From assembly GCF_921294215.1 (NCBI RefSeq), contig NZ_CAKLDM010000002.1, forward strand, positions 1,488,001 through 1,552,000: a DNA stretch of 64,000 nucleotides. Reading direction: 5' to 3'. How positions within the stretch are numbered: the stretch's first letter is position 1; every line of letters starts with the position of its first letter. This document shows positions 19,465 to 28,857 of this stretch, piece by piece. Below the pieces are notes generated by a model that was not told where the DNA came from, ran no database searches, and saw nothing but the letters and a program-made list of their open reading frames with translations. The position numbers and the translations under genes were made by a program. This DNA comes from Vibrio marisflavi CECT 7928. Lineage in GTDB: Bacteria; Pseudomonadota; Gammaproteobacteria; Enterobacterales; Vibrionaceae.

Positions 19465-19953
19465 TTTGCTCGGCCCCCTCAAAGTGAAATGAACCTTCAC
19501 AGGCCATTAAGGGAAACCCAGCAGGAATTGAGTGATATTTTTTCATGGCAAACCTCACGTGTGGTGTCGAAGTCGCTCAGCTTACAATACGATAAAGTAC
19601 TGTATTTATTGGAGCATACTCCTAAAGCAGAATCGCTAATCGGTAAGAAAGTAATGGTACACGACTACCCCAACGGCTGTATTGACGTCAAATATTGTGG
19701 AGAGTCACTTCCATGTAAGGCTTTTGATAAGCTTGATAAGGTTCGGCAAGGCGAAATCGTTGATAACAAACGCTTGGGCGCGGTGTTAGCTTTAGCGCGT
19801 TATGAGCAGGCAGAATTAGAGTCGCAAGGAAAAAGGCAGCGGAACGCATCTTCACCAAATAGGAAGGAGCAAGTACGCCAATACATCATGAACCCTGCTG
19901 TAGTAGAGCAAATAAAACAAGAACAAAACGAACTCCAAAAATTAGACACTTGA
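19465..19953 (+). pseudogene. C-terminal fragment of an ISNCY-like integrase-core transposase
   Basis: The frame is open across the ISL3 right end, giving a chimeric reading, but only the part after 19465 is meaningful. It contains VSKSLSLQYDKVLYLLEHTP...LIGKKVMVHDYPNG and a Lys/Arg-rich tail, typical of the C-terminus of ISNCY/IS1202-like transposases. The catalytic domain is gone. This is decayed IS material, not a host gene. Confidence 0.7.
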
Positions 19954-20003
19954 ATATTTCTACCTATTCTTATATGAAGCGCTGAATTGTTTAGGTGGCA
20001 ATT

Positions 20004-20810
20004 ATGAAAAAGATTATACAGACAGTTTTTTACTCTGTAATGGGTTACTTGAGTATCTCCCCTGTTTATAGCTGTGAATTGATTATGGGGTATAGAACCA
20101 ATGCAAAACCTCCTTTGATTGCAAGTGCTCCAGACAATAGTGGCCTATATTTCGATCTGTTTAAAACCGCGGCAGATCGGATAGGATGCAGTTTAAAAGT
20201 TGAAAGGAAACCTAAAAAACGAATCATGAATAGTATAATAACTGGGAAAATAGATTTTTACCCAGGGCTAAAGTTTACCGAAAAAAGGGCAAAGAACTAC
20301 GGATATATTGATAATGGTCTAACAAGTTCATATGCACTTCTAACTAGGATTGATGCGCCTGACTTTAAAAATAGAGATGACATCCTCAAAGCCAAACCAA
20401 TAGAAATTTTGCCTTATGGCGGTCCAGATTTACTAAAACTCAATATTCCTAAGAAATCACCTAAAGAAGCAACGACATTAGATATCATGAAAGTAATAAG
20501 CAAAGGCGGTGGAGATATCTATTTTTACAACAAAGACAGTTTGCTTTATGCACTAAAAGAGCATCCTATGCCCAATTTGAGAGTTCAAGAATGTTGTAGC
20601 GAACCAGAGCCAATGTATTTGGGTTTTTCATTAAAGTCAGAAAATTATAATGCAGTTCCGAATGAAAACTTTAACTCCAGTCAGCCTGTAAGCGCGGCCA
20701 ATTCGCCTGTGATATATGGTCCAAATTCCGTAGCGAAAAAGCTCGCCGATACGCTAGCGGATATGAAAAAAGAGGGAGTAACTTCAGAAATATACAAAAA
20801 GTATTATTGA
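20004..20810 (+). CDS. periplasmic amino-acid-type solute-binding protein (SBP_bac_3-like)
   Basis: About 268 residues from ATG 20004, with AGGTGG 6 nt upstream; a GTG at 19995 is also in frame. A Sec signal peptide (KKIIQTVFYSVMGYLSISPVYS) is followed by Cys, so it could be a lipoprotein or a normal secreted protein. The mature part fits the extracellular solute-binding family 3: GLYFDLFKTAADRIGCSLKVE, then KIDFYPGLKFTEKRAKNYGY. No ABC permease lies next to it, so a sensory or orphan role is possible. It lies between IS remnants. Confidence 0.7.
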   Translation: MKKIIQTVFYSVMGYLSISPVYSCELIMGYRTNAKPPLIASAPDNSGLYFDLFKTAADRIGCSLKVERKPKKRIMNSIITGKIDFYPGLKFTEKRAKNYGYIDNGLTSSYALLTRIDAPDFKNRDDILKAKPIEILPYGGPDLLKLNIPKKSPKEATTLDIMKVISKGGGDIYFYNKDSLLYALKEHPMPNLRVQECCSEPEPMYLGFSLKSENYNAVPNENFNSSQPVSAANSPVIYGPNSVAKKLADTLADMKKEGVTSEIYKKYY

Positions 20811-21003
20811 ATCACCTCAGCAGAATGTTCCAATCTTACCGGCAATTTGCTTATTTCAATTCTTAGTGATTCTGAACGTAATGAAACTTTGGCAGCTCGA
20901 TTATCGCTCTCAGCCTTTGTTCATATCACTAGTACTAAAAGTGCCATTTCTATCTTGGAGAGCAATGTGACATTTTAAAATTGTTGCAACACAGATTTAG
21001 ACC

Positions 21004-21036
21004 AAAAAAAGCCCCCCGTATGGGAGGCTTTTTTGT
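21004..21036 (+). terminator. intrinsic terminator in the IS-remnant spacer
   Basis: A7-GCCCCCC, a GTAT loop, GGGAGGC and T6 make a strong stem with T tract. It lies about 190 bp after the solute-binding gene. Confidence 0.8.
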
Positions 21037-21039
21037 TTG

Positions 21040-21069
21040 TTCTGAAAAAATTTAGATGCGTTTGCCCTG
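21040..21069 (+). repeat. ISAs1-type terminal repeat, solitary
   Basis: The 30-bp motif ending AAATTTAGATGCGTTTGCCC-TG recurs at 30830-30859 and in weaker form at 21618-21647 and 34074-34102. At 30830 it sits directly after an ISAs1-like transposase tail, which identifies it as an ISAs1-family end. Confidence 0.7.
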
Positions 21070-21133
21070 CAAGCACCTTCAATGATCACGAGTATATGTT
21101 ATAATAGTATTACAATTAATTCATTCTTTGAAT

Positions 21134-21480
21134 AAAGAAAACCACGGGTTTAACCGTGGATGGATGACTTTTGAGACGGTACCATGACTCAATGCAATAT
21201 TACACCTCGTTCCATAGTGTCTATTACACGAAGTATCACGTAGTTTGGGTAACTAAATACAGTTAGCTTAGTAAGGTTTGCTGGGAAGAGAACATTGTTT
21301 GGTCGCCAGGCTACTTTGCCAGTAGCGTAGGGGGTAATGAGCAGGGCAACCGCATGAGTGGGTTTAGATCACATTTTTATATGCTCACTGACCTCGAAAC
21401 AAACTAAATCGAGGCGATTCAGGCTTGAATAGCACCTAAAATGTGACTTGGATCTGTTCGTGCGGTCGCCCTGGGGTAAT
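21134..21480 (+). mobile_element. decayed IS200/IS605-family element
   Basis: A CCACGG-GTTTAA-CCGTGG hairpin at 21142-21159 resembles the subterminal hairpin of IS200/IS605 elements. Just downstream, one frame reads HSVYYTKYHVVWVTKY, the hallmark N-terminus of the TnpA HUH transposase. Further on another frame reads VWSPGYFASSVGG, its C-terminal motif. The middle is deleted and frames are shifted, so it is inactive. Confidence 0.7.
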
Positions 21481-21599
21481 GAGCAAGTCATAGCGAATTA
21501 TGTTAGACATCAGGGCGAAAAGGATTCAGGTCAACTCCGTATGTAGTTATAGCAGTAAGTGCCCCTTGCATGCTTGGCGGTATCGTTGGATAAAAACTA

Positions 21600-21647
21600 T
21601 TCCTAGAGTCGTAATTGTTCTGAAACAATTTAGATGTGTTTTCCCCA
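21600..21647 (+). repeat. second, diverged ISAs1-type end
   Basis: Shares CCTAGAGTCGT-ATTGTTCTGA and TTTAGATG with the ISAs1 remnant at 30812-30859, with several substitutions. It is leftover terminal sequence with no transposase frame attached. Confidence 0.55.
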
Positions 21648-21698
21648 GCTGCTTGCTTCAACAACAGTGGTTGAATATTAAATGAGTATAAATGAAAG

Positions 21699-21914
21699 AT
21701 GTTAGATCATATCCCTAAAGAAATAGCTATTGGAGAAATTTACTTGCCACCCTTACTTATTTCAGGTTTTTTCGCGGTTTTTTTCACCTCTATCACTGTT
21801 CGAATTTTCAATAGAATGAGATGGTACAAATACGTATTAAGTCCCCCCTTAGTCGAGTTATGCATTACGGTCATTTATACAATATTCATCAGTACTTTTA
21901 TCTTTCCATCATAA
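21699..21914 (+). CDS. DUF1656 small membrane protein (AaeX-like)
   Basis: 71 residues with two transmembrane helices (about 13-33 and 50-70) and the EIYLPPLL start typical of DUF1656. It is the first gene of an AaeX-AaeA-AaeB-type trio with a HlyD-like adaptor and a FUSC pump, 15 bp upstream of the adaptor. The family protein accompanies aromatic-acid efflux systems; its own role is unclear. Confidence 0.85.
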   Translation: MLDHIPKEIAIGEIYLPPLLISGFFAVFFTSITVRIFNRMRWYKYVLSPPLVELCITVIYTIFISTFIFPS

Positions 21915-21929
21915 GAATAGAGATTTTCC

Positions 21930-22823
21930 ATGTTCCAACGTGCATTTATTACTACTTGTTGTGTGCTTTTTGCTTTTATAGCCATAGCTTGGAAATATGA
22001 GCAATATTTGTTGAACCCTTGGACTAGAGATGGCCTGGTCAAGGCTCACATTGTCCAAATTGCACCTCGTGTTACAGGTCCAATAATACACATTGATATT
22101 AAAGATAATGTCGAAGTCAAAGCGGGTCAGATTCTATTTACTATCGATCCACGAACGTACAAAGTAGCCTTAGCAAAAGCCAAAGCTAACTTAGATCAGG
22201 CTAAAGCTCAGTTGAAAGAAGCTAAAGATCAAGCGGACAGAGATATCCAATTAGCTCAGCGTCAACCAAGTTCGATACCTCAAATAACCTTATTTCAGAA
22301 AAAAAATGCCGTTATTCAGGCGCAAGCAGATGTAAAAGCTGCTGAATCTATTTATCAGAAAAGCAAGCTCGATCTTAGTTTTACCAAAGTTACGGCCCCT
22401 GTTGATGGATATATCACAAACTTAAATTTAAATGTTGGTAGTCAAGTTGTTGAAAATCAGCCAGTCGTTGCTCTGATTGATAAGAACAGTTTCTGGATTG
22501 ACGGATTTTTTAAAGAAACAGATATTAGCGATATTGCTGTAGGTGATAAAGCGACAGTTACGTTAATGGCTTACAGGGATCAGCCATTATCTGGCTCTGT
22601 TGAAAGCATAGGCTATGGTATTTCTCAGGAAGATGGAAGTACGGGATACTTTCTTTTACCTAATGTTAAACCAACATTTCAATGGATTCGGTTAGCACAA
22701 CGTATTCCTGTTCGTATCCGATTAAATAATGTACCGGATAATATTCAATTGCGTATTGGAGCATCAGCATCAATTATTCTTCATAAAAAGAGTCGCATCA
22801 AGCATGTTAAGGAATTAAAATGA
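21930..22823 (+). CDS. HlyD/EmrA-type periplasmic adaptor (AaeA-like)
   Basis: 297 residues. An N-terminal signal anchor (about 5-22) is followed by the IAPRVTGPIIHIDIKDNVEVKAGQ lipoyl-like half, a helical hairpin of about 70 residues rich in Ala, Gln and Lys, the second lipoyl half (APVDGYITNLNLNVGSQV) and a beta-barrel domain. This is the membrane-fusion protein layout. It overlaps the FUSC gene by 4 bp. It would link the inner-membrane pump to an outer-membrane channel, which is not encoded nearby. Confidence 0.9.
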   Translation: MFQRAFITTCCVLFAFIAIAWKYEQYLLNPWTRDGLVKAHIVQIAPRVTGPIIHIDIKDNVEVKAGQILFTIDPRTYKVALAKAKANLDQAKAQLKEAKDQADRDIQLAQRQPSSIPQITLFQKKNAVIQAQADVKAAESIYQKSKLDLSFTKVTAPVDGYITNLNLNVGSQVVENQPVVALIDKNSFWIDGFFKETDISDIAVGDKATVTLMAYRDQPLSGSVESIGYGISQEDGSTGYFLLPNVKPTFQWIRLAQRIPVRIRLNNVPDNIQLRIGASASIILHKKSRIKHVKELK

Positions 22824-25021
22824 GGCCAAAACGGTGGGTTTTACCATTAAAAGTGGCAGCAGCACTAGCTCTATCTATTGTTGTCTCTCTAGTGCTTGGT
22901 TGGGATAAAGCGTATTGGGCTGCATTTGCTGTTATTATAATGGCTGCAAACGTACCTAATGAAACGACAGGGTATTCGCTTAAAATAGGACGTCTACGAT
23001 TAATAGGTACCTTTGCAGGTATAATTATCACCTTTTTATTGGTGGGCTTATTTGGTCAGCAAGCTCTTGCCTTTTTAACTGTCTATTCTATTATAATTGC
23101 TACTTGCGTTTATCAGCAGACTAACACTAGGCATGGTTATGCATGGAGGATGGCAATTATTGTTTCTTCTATTATAATTGACATGGGAAATATGACAACG
23201 GGACAATTATTTGCAATTTCTGCAAATCGATTACAAGAAACAATTCTAGGTGTACTATGCTTTAGCTTAATTTCTAGTATCTTCAGTCCAGTATCGAGTC
23301 GAGTGGCTTTAATAAATATTTTAAAAGATAACGCTAAAAATAAGATTGATGAGATTGAAGAGGCGATCAATAGCTTGAATACAAGTAATACGCTCAACAA
23401 AAAAAATTTCGACGGAGAGAACTTAGAATACTTAGCGCGTATAGATGACGCCTTGCAAGCAGCAAAACTTGGTAGTTATCAAGTTAGTCGTGACTTTGCT
23501 ACTTGGGAAAATATTAGAGATCTACAAAATAAGTGGAGCCTTATAAATGGCCATGTCTATGAAGCTCTTAGTCTTCTCGAAACACCATTTAATCAAGAGC
23601 AGAAACAAGATTTAATTTTGATTTTAACGCAACTTAAAAATAGATACACCAACACTGTCAACTTATTTGAATATGTATTAGAAAACCCACAACCAAGTAA
23701 ACATGATCTTCTGTACCACATTAATAATACTAGATTGCAGCTAACCCATAACTCTACTCTTAAATCATTACTAGAAGGCCAACATTCTCTACGTGGACCA
23801 TTAGGAATGTTGAGAGAAAATTTACTAAAAATGGATATGGTTCAAGAGGAGATTTATCAACATCTTGTACAAGCTATGATAAGTGATAAGCCATTACACC
23901 CTCGCAAAAAGAAGCCAACTGAATCAGCAATATTAACGATAACTCTTAAGTCTGAATGTCTGATTAATGCTCTTAAAATTTTTATTATTTTTTGGATAAG
24001 TGTTGCTTTGTGGGTATATGTACCAATGCAAGGGGGGGCTATGTTCGTCGTACTAACATTGATCTATGGGAGTGTAGCCCTCTCACTTCCATTTGTGAGC
24101 CCTCGTTATACGTTGAATCGGCTGTTATTCTGGTCTATTTCGGCATTATCTCAATATACATTAATTTTGCCTCACTTGAGCCAACTATGGCAAATCGGAG
24201 TGTTCTATTTCATTAATGTATTCATCATTTGGTTTTACTTTAATCGCCCTATACAAATTATGGATCGCCTGCTAGGTTGCCAAATATTAATTCTTATAAC
24301 ATCAAGCGCAACTACACAAATACCAAACTATAGCATTAATAACGGCCTACTCACTGTCGCTCTCATATCAATGGGGCTAATCATCATTTTATGGGTTTAT
24401 AACGGGATTTACTCTAGCCAGCCAGAATTTGTTTTTTTGCGCCAATTGAATCAATTCCGAATTTCTTTATACTTAAGAATAAAAAAAATCCTCAAGAAAA
24501 AATCATCTAAAATTATATCGATACAGGTGTTACAACCTGTACAGGCAGTTTCCTTAGCTGAAATGGCAAGTTCAAAAATTAATTGGTCTAATTATAGTAA
24601 AGTTGATAAACAGCAAGTAACAACCTTACTTAATCTTACTTACAGAGCTTGTTTTCATTATCGATCATTTGAAGATAAGTATAATAACTGGACAGATAAA
24701 AACTATAGTGAAGGTATCAATCGATTAATTATTCAGAGTTTAATAGAACTAGCTAAAAATTTACGTAGCAGCAATATTCATGAAAAACAAAAAGAATATA
24801 ATACCTCTACGTTATGTTCTCTAAAAGAAAAGTTATTAACTCATAAAAATAATAAATGTCACTCGATAATAACAACTGTTTTTACTGAAGATGAAATAGA
24901 TATAAATTGTGATCTAATTACTTCTTTACTAATTTTCATTCAATCTGTTAAAGATATCGATATCATAAAGTTTTCAAAAAGTCAGATCTCTCAACTGAAG
25001 TCAACACCTTTTTCGCTATAG
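22820..25021 (+). CDS. FUSC-family inner-membrane efflux protein (AaeB-like)
   Basis: 733 residues. There are two sets of membrane helices (about 8-165 and 385-530), each followed by a cytoplasmic region, as in AaeB/YccS (fusaric-acid-resistance superfamily). The motif GWDKAYWAAFAVIIMA near the start is typical. Together with the two upstream genes it forms an aromatic-acid or weak-acid efflux unit. The usual LysR regulator is missing; an unrelated remnant follows. Base composition is visibly AT-rich, unlike the trp region. Confidence 0.88.
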   Translation: MRPKRWVLPLKVAAALALSIVVSLVLGWDKAYWAAFAVIIMAANVPNETTGYSLKIGRLRLIGTFAGIIITFLLVGLFGQQALAFLTVYSIIIATCVYQQTNTRHGYAWRMAIIVSSIIIDMGNMTTGQLFAISANRLQETILGVLCFSLISSIFSPVSSRVALINILKDNAKNKIDEIEEAINSLNTSNTLNKKNFDGENLEYLARIDDALQAAKLGSYQVSRDFATWENIRDLQNKWSLINGHVYEALSLLETPFNQEQKQDLILILTQLKNRYTNTVNLFEYVLENPQPSKHDLLYHINNTRLQLTHNSTLKSLLEGQHSLRGPLGMLRENLLKMDMVQEEIYQHLVQAMISDKPLHPRKKKPTESAILTITLKSECLINALKIFIIFWISVALWVYVPMQGGAMFVVLTLIYGSVALSLPFVSPRYTLNRLLFWSISALSQYTLILPHLSQLWQIGVFYFINVFIIWFYFNRPIQIMDRLLGCQILILITSSATTQIPNYSINNGLLTVALISMGLIIILWVYNGIYSSQPEFVFLRQLNQFRISLYLRIKKILKKKSSKIISIQVLQPVQAVSLAEMASSKINWSNYSKVDKQQVTTLLNLTYRACFHYRSFEDKYNNWTDKNYSEGINRLIIQSLIELAKNLRSSNIHEKQKEYNTSTLCSLKEKLLTHKNNKCHSIITTVFTEDEIDINCDLITSLLIFIQSVKDIDIIKFSKSQISQLKSTPFSL

Positions 25022-25188
25022 AAAGTACAGATGCTTACAGGCAGTTATTCCAACAACATGATTTTATCGTCAACGAACATAGCAGCGAAGCTGCTATGTT
25101 CGTCAGTAAACTCTGTCAGAAAGACTTTGAAATCGCTAAACATGGACACTTTTTTCAACCTGTGAAATCTATCGGTTTATTGAGCTAG
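25018..25188 (+). pseudogene. C-terminal remnant of an unrecognised protein
   Basis: A frame overlapping the FUSC stop reads IESTDAYRQLFQQHDFIVNE and ends KSIGLLS before TAG. It looks like the end of a soluble protein, but there is no start or ribosome site. A palindrome (ACGAACATAGCAGC-GAA-GCTGCTATGTTCGT at 25072-25102) lies inside it and could act as a hairpin terminator for the efflux genes. Confidence 0.35.
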
Positions 25189-25908
25189 GTAGGCGTCCAA
25201 TTCGTCACTACCACCGATGTGCATTCCGCCGATAAATACTTGAGGGACAGTTGTACGGCCAGTCACAGCGCGTAAGCTCACGGTTGTTGCATCTTTACCT
25301 AAAACGATTTCTTCATATTGTAGACCTTTGTCGGTCAGTACTTGTTTGGCTTTTGCACAGAAAGGGCAGCCCGGTTTGGTGAATACAGCGATAGATTCTT
25401 GAGTTTTATGGTTTGGTGCAATATAGCTAAGCATTGTGTCTGCATCAGATACTTTGAATGGATCGCCTGGCTCATTTGGCTCAATGAACATTTTTTCAAC
25501 CACACAATTTTTAACCAGCATGCTGTATCGCCAAGATCGTTTACCAAAGCCATTGTCTTGCATATCAACCAACATGCCCATTCCTGCAGTAAACTCACCG
25601 TTACCGTCAGGGATAAAGGTGACGTTTTCCGCTTCTTGGTCACTTTTCCAAGCATTCATAACAAAGGTGTCATTGACAGAAATACATACGATTTCGTCTA
25701 CGCCATATTGTTGGAATACAGGCTGAAGCTCGTTATATCTTGGCAAATGACTTGATGAACAGGTTGGTGTAAATGCGCCTGGTAAGCTAAATACAATGAT
25801 GGATTTGTCTTTGAAAATTTCGTCTGTTGTGACGTTTACCCAAATATCTCCTTGGCTGATTGGAAAAGTAACTTTTGGTACTGTTTGACCTTCTTTGTTT
25901 AATGACAT
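25177..25908 (-). CDS. hybrid peroxiredoxin-glutaredoxin (Prx5-Grx fusion)
   Basis: 243 residues. Residues 1-165 form a Prx5-type peroxiredoxin with the peroxidatic Cys50 in PGAFTPTC. Residues 172-243 form a glutaredoxin with the CPFC pair Cys181/Cys184 and the TTVPQVFIGG cis-Pro and GG motifs. Such fusions, first known in Haemophilus and Vibrionaceae relatives, reduce peroxides using glutathione. AATTCTATCC precedes the ATG. The gene lies inside the IS-rich region but is intact. Confidence 0.95.
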   Translation of the reverse strand: MSLNKEGQTVPKVTFPISQGDIWVNVTTDEIFKDKSIIVFSLPGAFTPTCSSSHLPRYNELQPVFQQYGVDEIVCISVNDTFVMNAWKSDQEAENVTFIPDGNGEFTAGMGMLVDMQDNGFGKRSWRYSMLVKNCVVEKMFIEPNEPGDPFKVSDADTMLSYIAPNHKTQESIAVFTKPGCPFCAKAKQVLTDKGLQYEEIVLGKDATTVSLRAVTGRTTVPQVFIGGMHIGGSDELDAYLAQ

Positions 25909-26047
25909 AATTCTATCCTCGTTTCTAAAATATAAGCAGACTGTATGTTAACACTAGTTGTTGCTCTGAAAAACAGTTCATCCAGTAAATCGATAACTCT
26001 CCTCATGTGTAGAAGTTTAAAGTTGCTCTAACCGTGACCAGGTTTAT

Positions 26048-26222
26048 GGCTCTTTTCAATTTCTTGTGGTTCAGATCCCCAGCATTCAGTAGCCCTGTAA
26101 ATTGAGCGTCAATCTCTGGAATAACGACTCAGTTTTTGTGAAACAATAGCACCGCCTTTTGACGACTTTGATCTTATTGTTTAGCCCCTCAACAAATCCA
26201 CTATTCTTCCTATCCTTAAAGT
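26048..26222 (-). mobile_element. old ISL3 fragment (right end), diverged from the four full copies
   Basis: The sequence aligns base for base with the right ~175 bp of the ISL3 copies at roughly 90% identity by eye, including the GGCTCTTTTCAATTTC terminus, then stops abruptly at CTTAAAGTA. It is an earlier arrival of a related element, not a product of the recent expansion. Confidence 0.8.
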
Positions 26223-26223
26223 A

Positions 26224-26520
26224 TCAACTCATTGCGAGTCTTAAATTGTTTTTAATTTTTCTTGAGGCCCCATCAGTCCAAGTTTTCTCCTGAATTGTGT
26301 CATCGAAAATCAGTACGCCGTCTTCACGTTCCACTTTTCTAACGGCAGTTTTTACCTGCTGCCATAAGTCTTTGGAAGTATAATCTTCTTTCGATAACAA
26401 CCGAGTAATCTGGTCATGGCTGACCGCCCCTTCAACCATAGCAGATAGACCAGTGGCGGTAGTTTCACCAAAGGTACTCAACAAATAATCAGTATATAAA
26501 TCAAAGTTACACTTTTTCAT
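26224..26520 (-). pseudogene. N-terminal fragment of a DDE transposase (IS4/IS701-like)
   Basis: 98 residues beginning MKKCNFDLYTDYLLSTFGET. The first catalytic aspartate region VLIFDDTIQEK is present, but the protein breaks off soon after it at the junction with the ISL3 fragment. The remaining catalytic residues are missing, so it is inactive. Confidence 0.7.
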
Positions 26521-26567
26521 TTCGACATATTATAAGAAACTTAGTGCGTAACATCAGTGAGTTAACT

Positions 26568-27158
26568 TTAGTTCGCTACCAAGCCCAACTTTTTCGCTGC
26601 TTCAAGAGTATCAACGTCGATGATGACCCCATTATCGCTGACAGGAACTTCTAAATAATGCTCTATATTTTGTTCAATGACGTTCCGGGCACCAGTGCAA
26701 GCTTTTAATTGGCTCAGAATAGTAAAGAAGTGACGAGAAAAAATAACCGGATGGCCGTGAGTTTTTTCAAATACAGGCCTTAAGATACACCGTTTATCAC
26801 ATTGATTATGAAGCTCAATAATCGTGGAATAGTTTATATATGGCATATCCGCGAGGAAAATAGCGCAGAAACTTGGAGTGAGCTCAGACTGTAGAATATG
26901 GTTAAGGCCTACTGCGATGCTCGCTCCTAAACTATCGTCTTCTCGTTTATCGTGAGGCAGTAACGTGACACAATCACTATCAAACGAAATACTCGACATA
27001 TCATCGTCATGCTTGTGTACAACGATAATCTGCGTATATAAGCCATAGAGTGATTGCAAAGTCTGCTCAAGCAAAGGCGGAGTGCCAACAAATCTCTTGT
27101 CTACACCAAAACGCTTCGAATCCCCAGCCGCGAGCAATAAAGCACAAAACTCAACCAC
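26568..27158 (-). CDS. MobA/MocA-like molybdenum cofactor nucleotidyltransferase
   Basis: 196 residues from GTG 27158, which lies 2 nt after the xdhC stop. The N-terminal LLLAAGDSKRFGVDKR is the nucleotidyltransferase signature, and LADMPYI is the metal-binding motif. The GHPVIFSRHFF segment fits MocA, which attaches CMP to molybdopterin for xanthine-dehydrogenase-family enzymes. It follows xdhC directly, a standard pairing, and likely serves the molybdenum hydroxylase encoded at 37.8-41.9 kb. Confidence 0.85.
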   Translation of the reverse strand: MVEFCALLLAAGDSKRFGVDKRFVGTPPLLEQTLQSLYGLYTQIIVVHKHDDDMSSISFDSDCVTLLPHDKREDDSLGASIAVGLNHILQSELTPSFCAIFLADMPYINYSTIIELHNQCDKRCILRPVFEKTHGHPVIFSRHFFTILSQLKACTGARNVIEQNIEHYLEVPVSDNGVIIDVDTLEAAKKLGLVAN

Positions 27159-27160
27159 AT

Positions 27161-28132
27161 CTAATGTCCATTTTGTGTAGCAATAACATCCGCGATGATA
27201 GACACTGCGATTTCAAAAGGCGTTTTACTATTGATAGGGATTCCAATCGGGGCTTTGAGTTTTGCAAGTTCGTTCTCACTATAACCCCCAATTCGTTTGA
27301 GTCGCTCAAATCGACTTTCTGACGTTCTTTTAGACCCCATCGCTCCAATATAGAACGCATTGGATTCAAGTGCGGCCATTAACCCTAGATCATCTATTCT
27401 AGGATCGTGGGCGAGTGCCAATACCGCTGTTTGCTCGGTCATGTATTCCTCCACAAACAAATCAGGGCTACGCCAAGTTACATTCACATTGTGTTCTGTA
27501 TCTGTTCCTGACAAACTCCAACTCTGAGCAAGCTCTTCACGCATATCGCATATCTCAACCTTAAATCCAGCCATTAGACCTAATTTGGCTACCCACTCAC
27601 TGACTTGGCTAATACCCAACAGCAGAAGCTGAGTCACCTGTTGGTAGTGAATATGAATGAGACCTTTACTGGGTTGATTCACCTTTTCATAGCATACCGT
27701 ATCACTTGCTTGGTAGTGGATATGGTTTGAGCCAGTGTCTATAACTTTGACAAAGGATTGTTTATTGTGAGCCATTGCAATAAAGTCATTGAAATACTCA
27801 TAGGTATCTGGAGTATAAAACTCGACTAGCAATCTGATGCTCCCACCACATGGCAACTCAACACTGACGTGCTCATCGATAAGATCTTTTCCATAGGTGA
27901 TCACTTGTGGGTATATATCAAACTGCTGCCTATTTAACCTCTGTATAAAGGCATCTTCTAAGCACCCACCAGAAATAGACCCTAGCCGCTGTTTACCATT
28001 CCACGCAAACAATGAGCCCACTGGCCTAGGCGCAGAACCATAAGTGCCAAGAATCGTACACAGCCAAAAGTCTTCTTTGTTTGTTATCCAGCTCTGGATA
28101 TCCTTGAGCATTTGAAGATCAGTGAATAGCAT
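27161..28132 (-). CDS. XdhC/CoxI-family molybdenum-cofactor insertion protein
   Basis: About 323 residues from the ATG at 28132, with TTGAGGA about 10 nt upstream; a TTG at 28150 is also possible. The N-terminal XdhC domain has LGTYGSAPRPVGSLFAW and GSISGGCLEDAF. The C-terminal Rossmann-like XdhC_C domain has ALAHDPRIDDLGLMAALESNAFYIGAMGSKR and ends with an IGIPINSKTPFEIAVSIIADV motif. XdhC binds and sulfurates the cofactor before insertion into xanthine-dehydrogenase-family enzymes. It is preceded by the wreck of a hydroxylase gene. Confidence 0.9.
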   Translation of the reverse strand: MLFTDLQMLKDIQSWITNKEDFWLCTILGTYGSAPRPVGSLFAWNGKQRLGSISGGCLEDAFIQRLNRQQFDIYPQVITYGKDLIDEHVSVELPCGGSIRLLVEFYTPDTYEYFNDFIAMAHNKQSFVKVIDTGSNHIHYQASDTVCYEKVNQPSKGLIHIHYQQVTQLLLLGISQVSEWVAKLGLMAGFKVEICDMREELAQSWSLSGTDTEHNVNVTWRSPDLFVEEYMTEQTAVLALAHDPRIDDLGLMAALESNAFYIGAMGSKRTSESRFERLKRIGGYSENELAKLKAPIGIPINSKTPFEIAVSIIADVIATQNGH

Positions 28133-28612
28133 TTTTCTGATTGTCCTCAACTTTCTTTCTCAACCCTTGAATAAGGGCCTTGCTATTGGATGTATAAGCT
28201 TGTGCGAGATAGTTCAATAAGTGCATCAATTTCTCATCACTCAGGCGGGAGTCAAACGCGGGCATAGTGAAAAATGCATTAGTTTGCGAGTAATATTGGG
28301 GCTTAATTCCAAACAGTATTGCATGTGTTGTGTTGTAATGGTTTTCTTGGGCCAAGGTACCATTGCCTTGCCTTCAATATTCTTAGCTCGATAGTCCCGG
28401 CCATATATTTTTTGACCTGTGATTTTTTCTATGGAGTCAGTGCGATACTGGGTCTCACCATCAAGCTTCCAATTACTTTTGATTACTTGATTAATATTTG
28501 TTCGAGCTGCTTCACTCACATTAAACAGCATAGGTGTACTATAAACTATCACTCCATCAATAACATACTGCTTAATAAAAGTTCGCCTGTCCGGATTAAT
28601 ACACTTGCTCAT
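28119..28612 (-). pseudogene. fused remnants of a molybdenum hydroxylase and a c-type cytochrome
   Basis: The first 80 residues (28612 to about 28370) start MSKCINPDRRTFIKQYVIDG, a Tat-like RR motif, and continue with the YRTDSIEKITGQKIYGRDYRAK segment found near the N-terminus of xanthine-dehydrogenase-type catalytic subunits. Then the frame shifts, and the other frame (28355-28119) reads TNAFFTMPAFDSRLSDEKLM, a cytochrome c C-terminal motif. A large deletion has joined the two ends. The sequence differs from the intact hydroxylase at 39.2-41.5 kb, so it was a second system. Confidence 0.65.
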
Positions 28613-28857
28613 TGCTTTCTCAGTTATCCATTGACTGAATCCTTAATAAAGATAGGACATTTCAGCCATAGTACAATGTGTACTAAAGGAAAAGTAATAC
28701 TTTTTTCTGTTCTTACCAACAACTTATTGCGAGTCCTGAGTGATCTTTTAGCTACTGATGTTACAATACTTCGGACAGTTTCAAATGGATGCGAACAGCG
28801 AGAAAACATAGATAATAGAGGTACCCCAAAGATTTATGTGCTGAAAATTTGCTCTCA

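Noticed and set aside
19360..19953. A 197-codon gene spanning the right end of ISL3 copy 1
   Set aside because: The first 35 codons are IS sequence in another frame; the rest is an old transposase tail. The apparent gene is a chance fusion.
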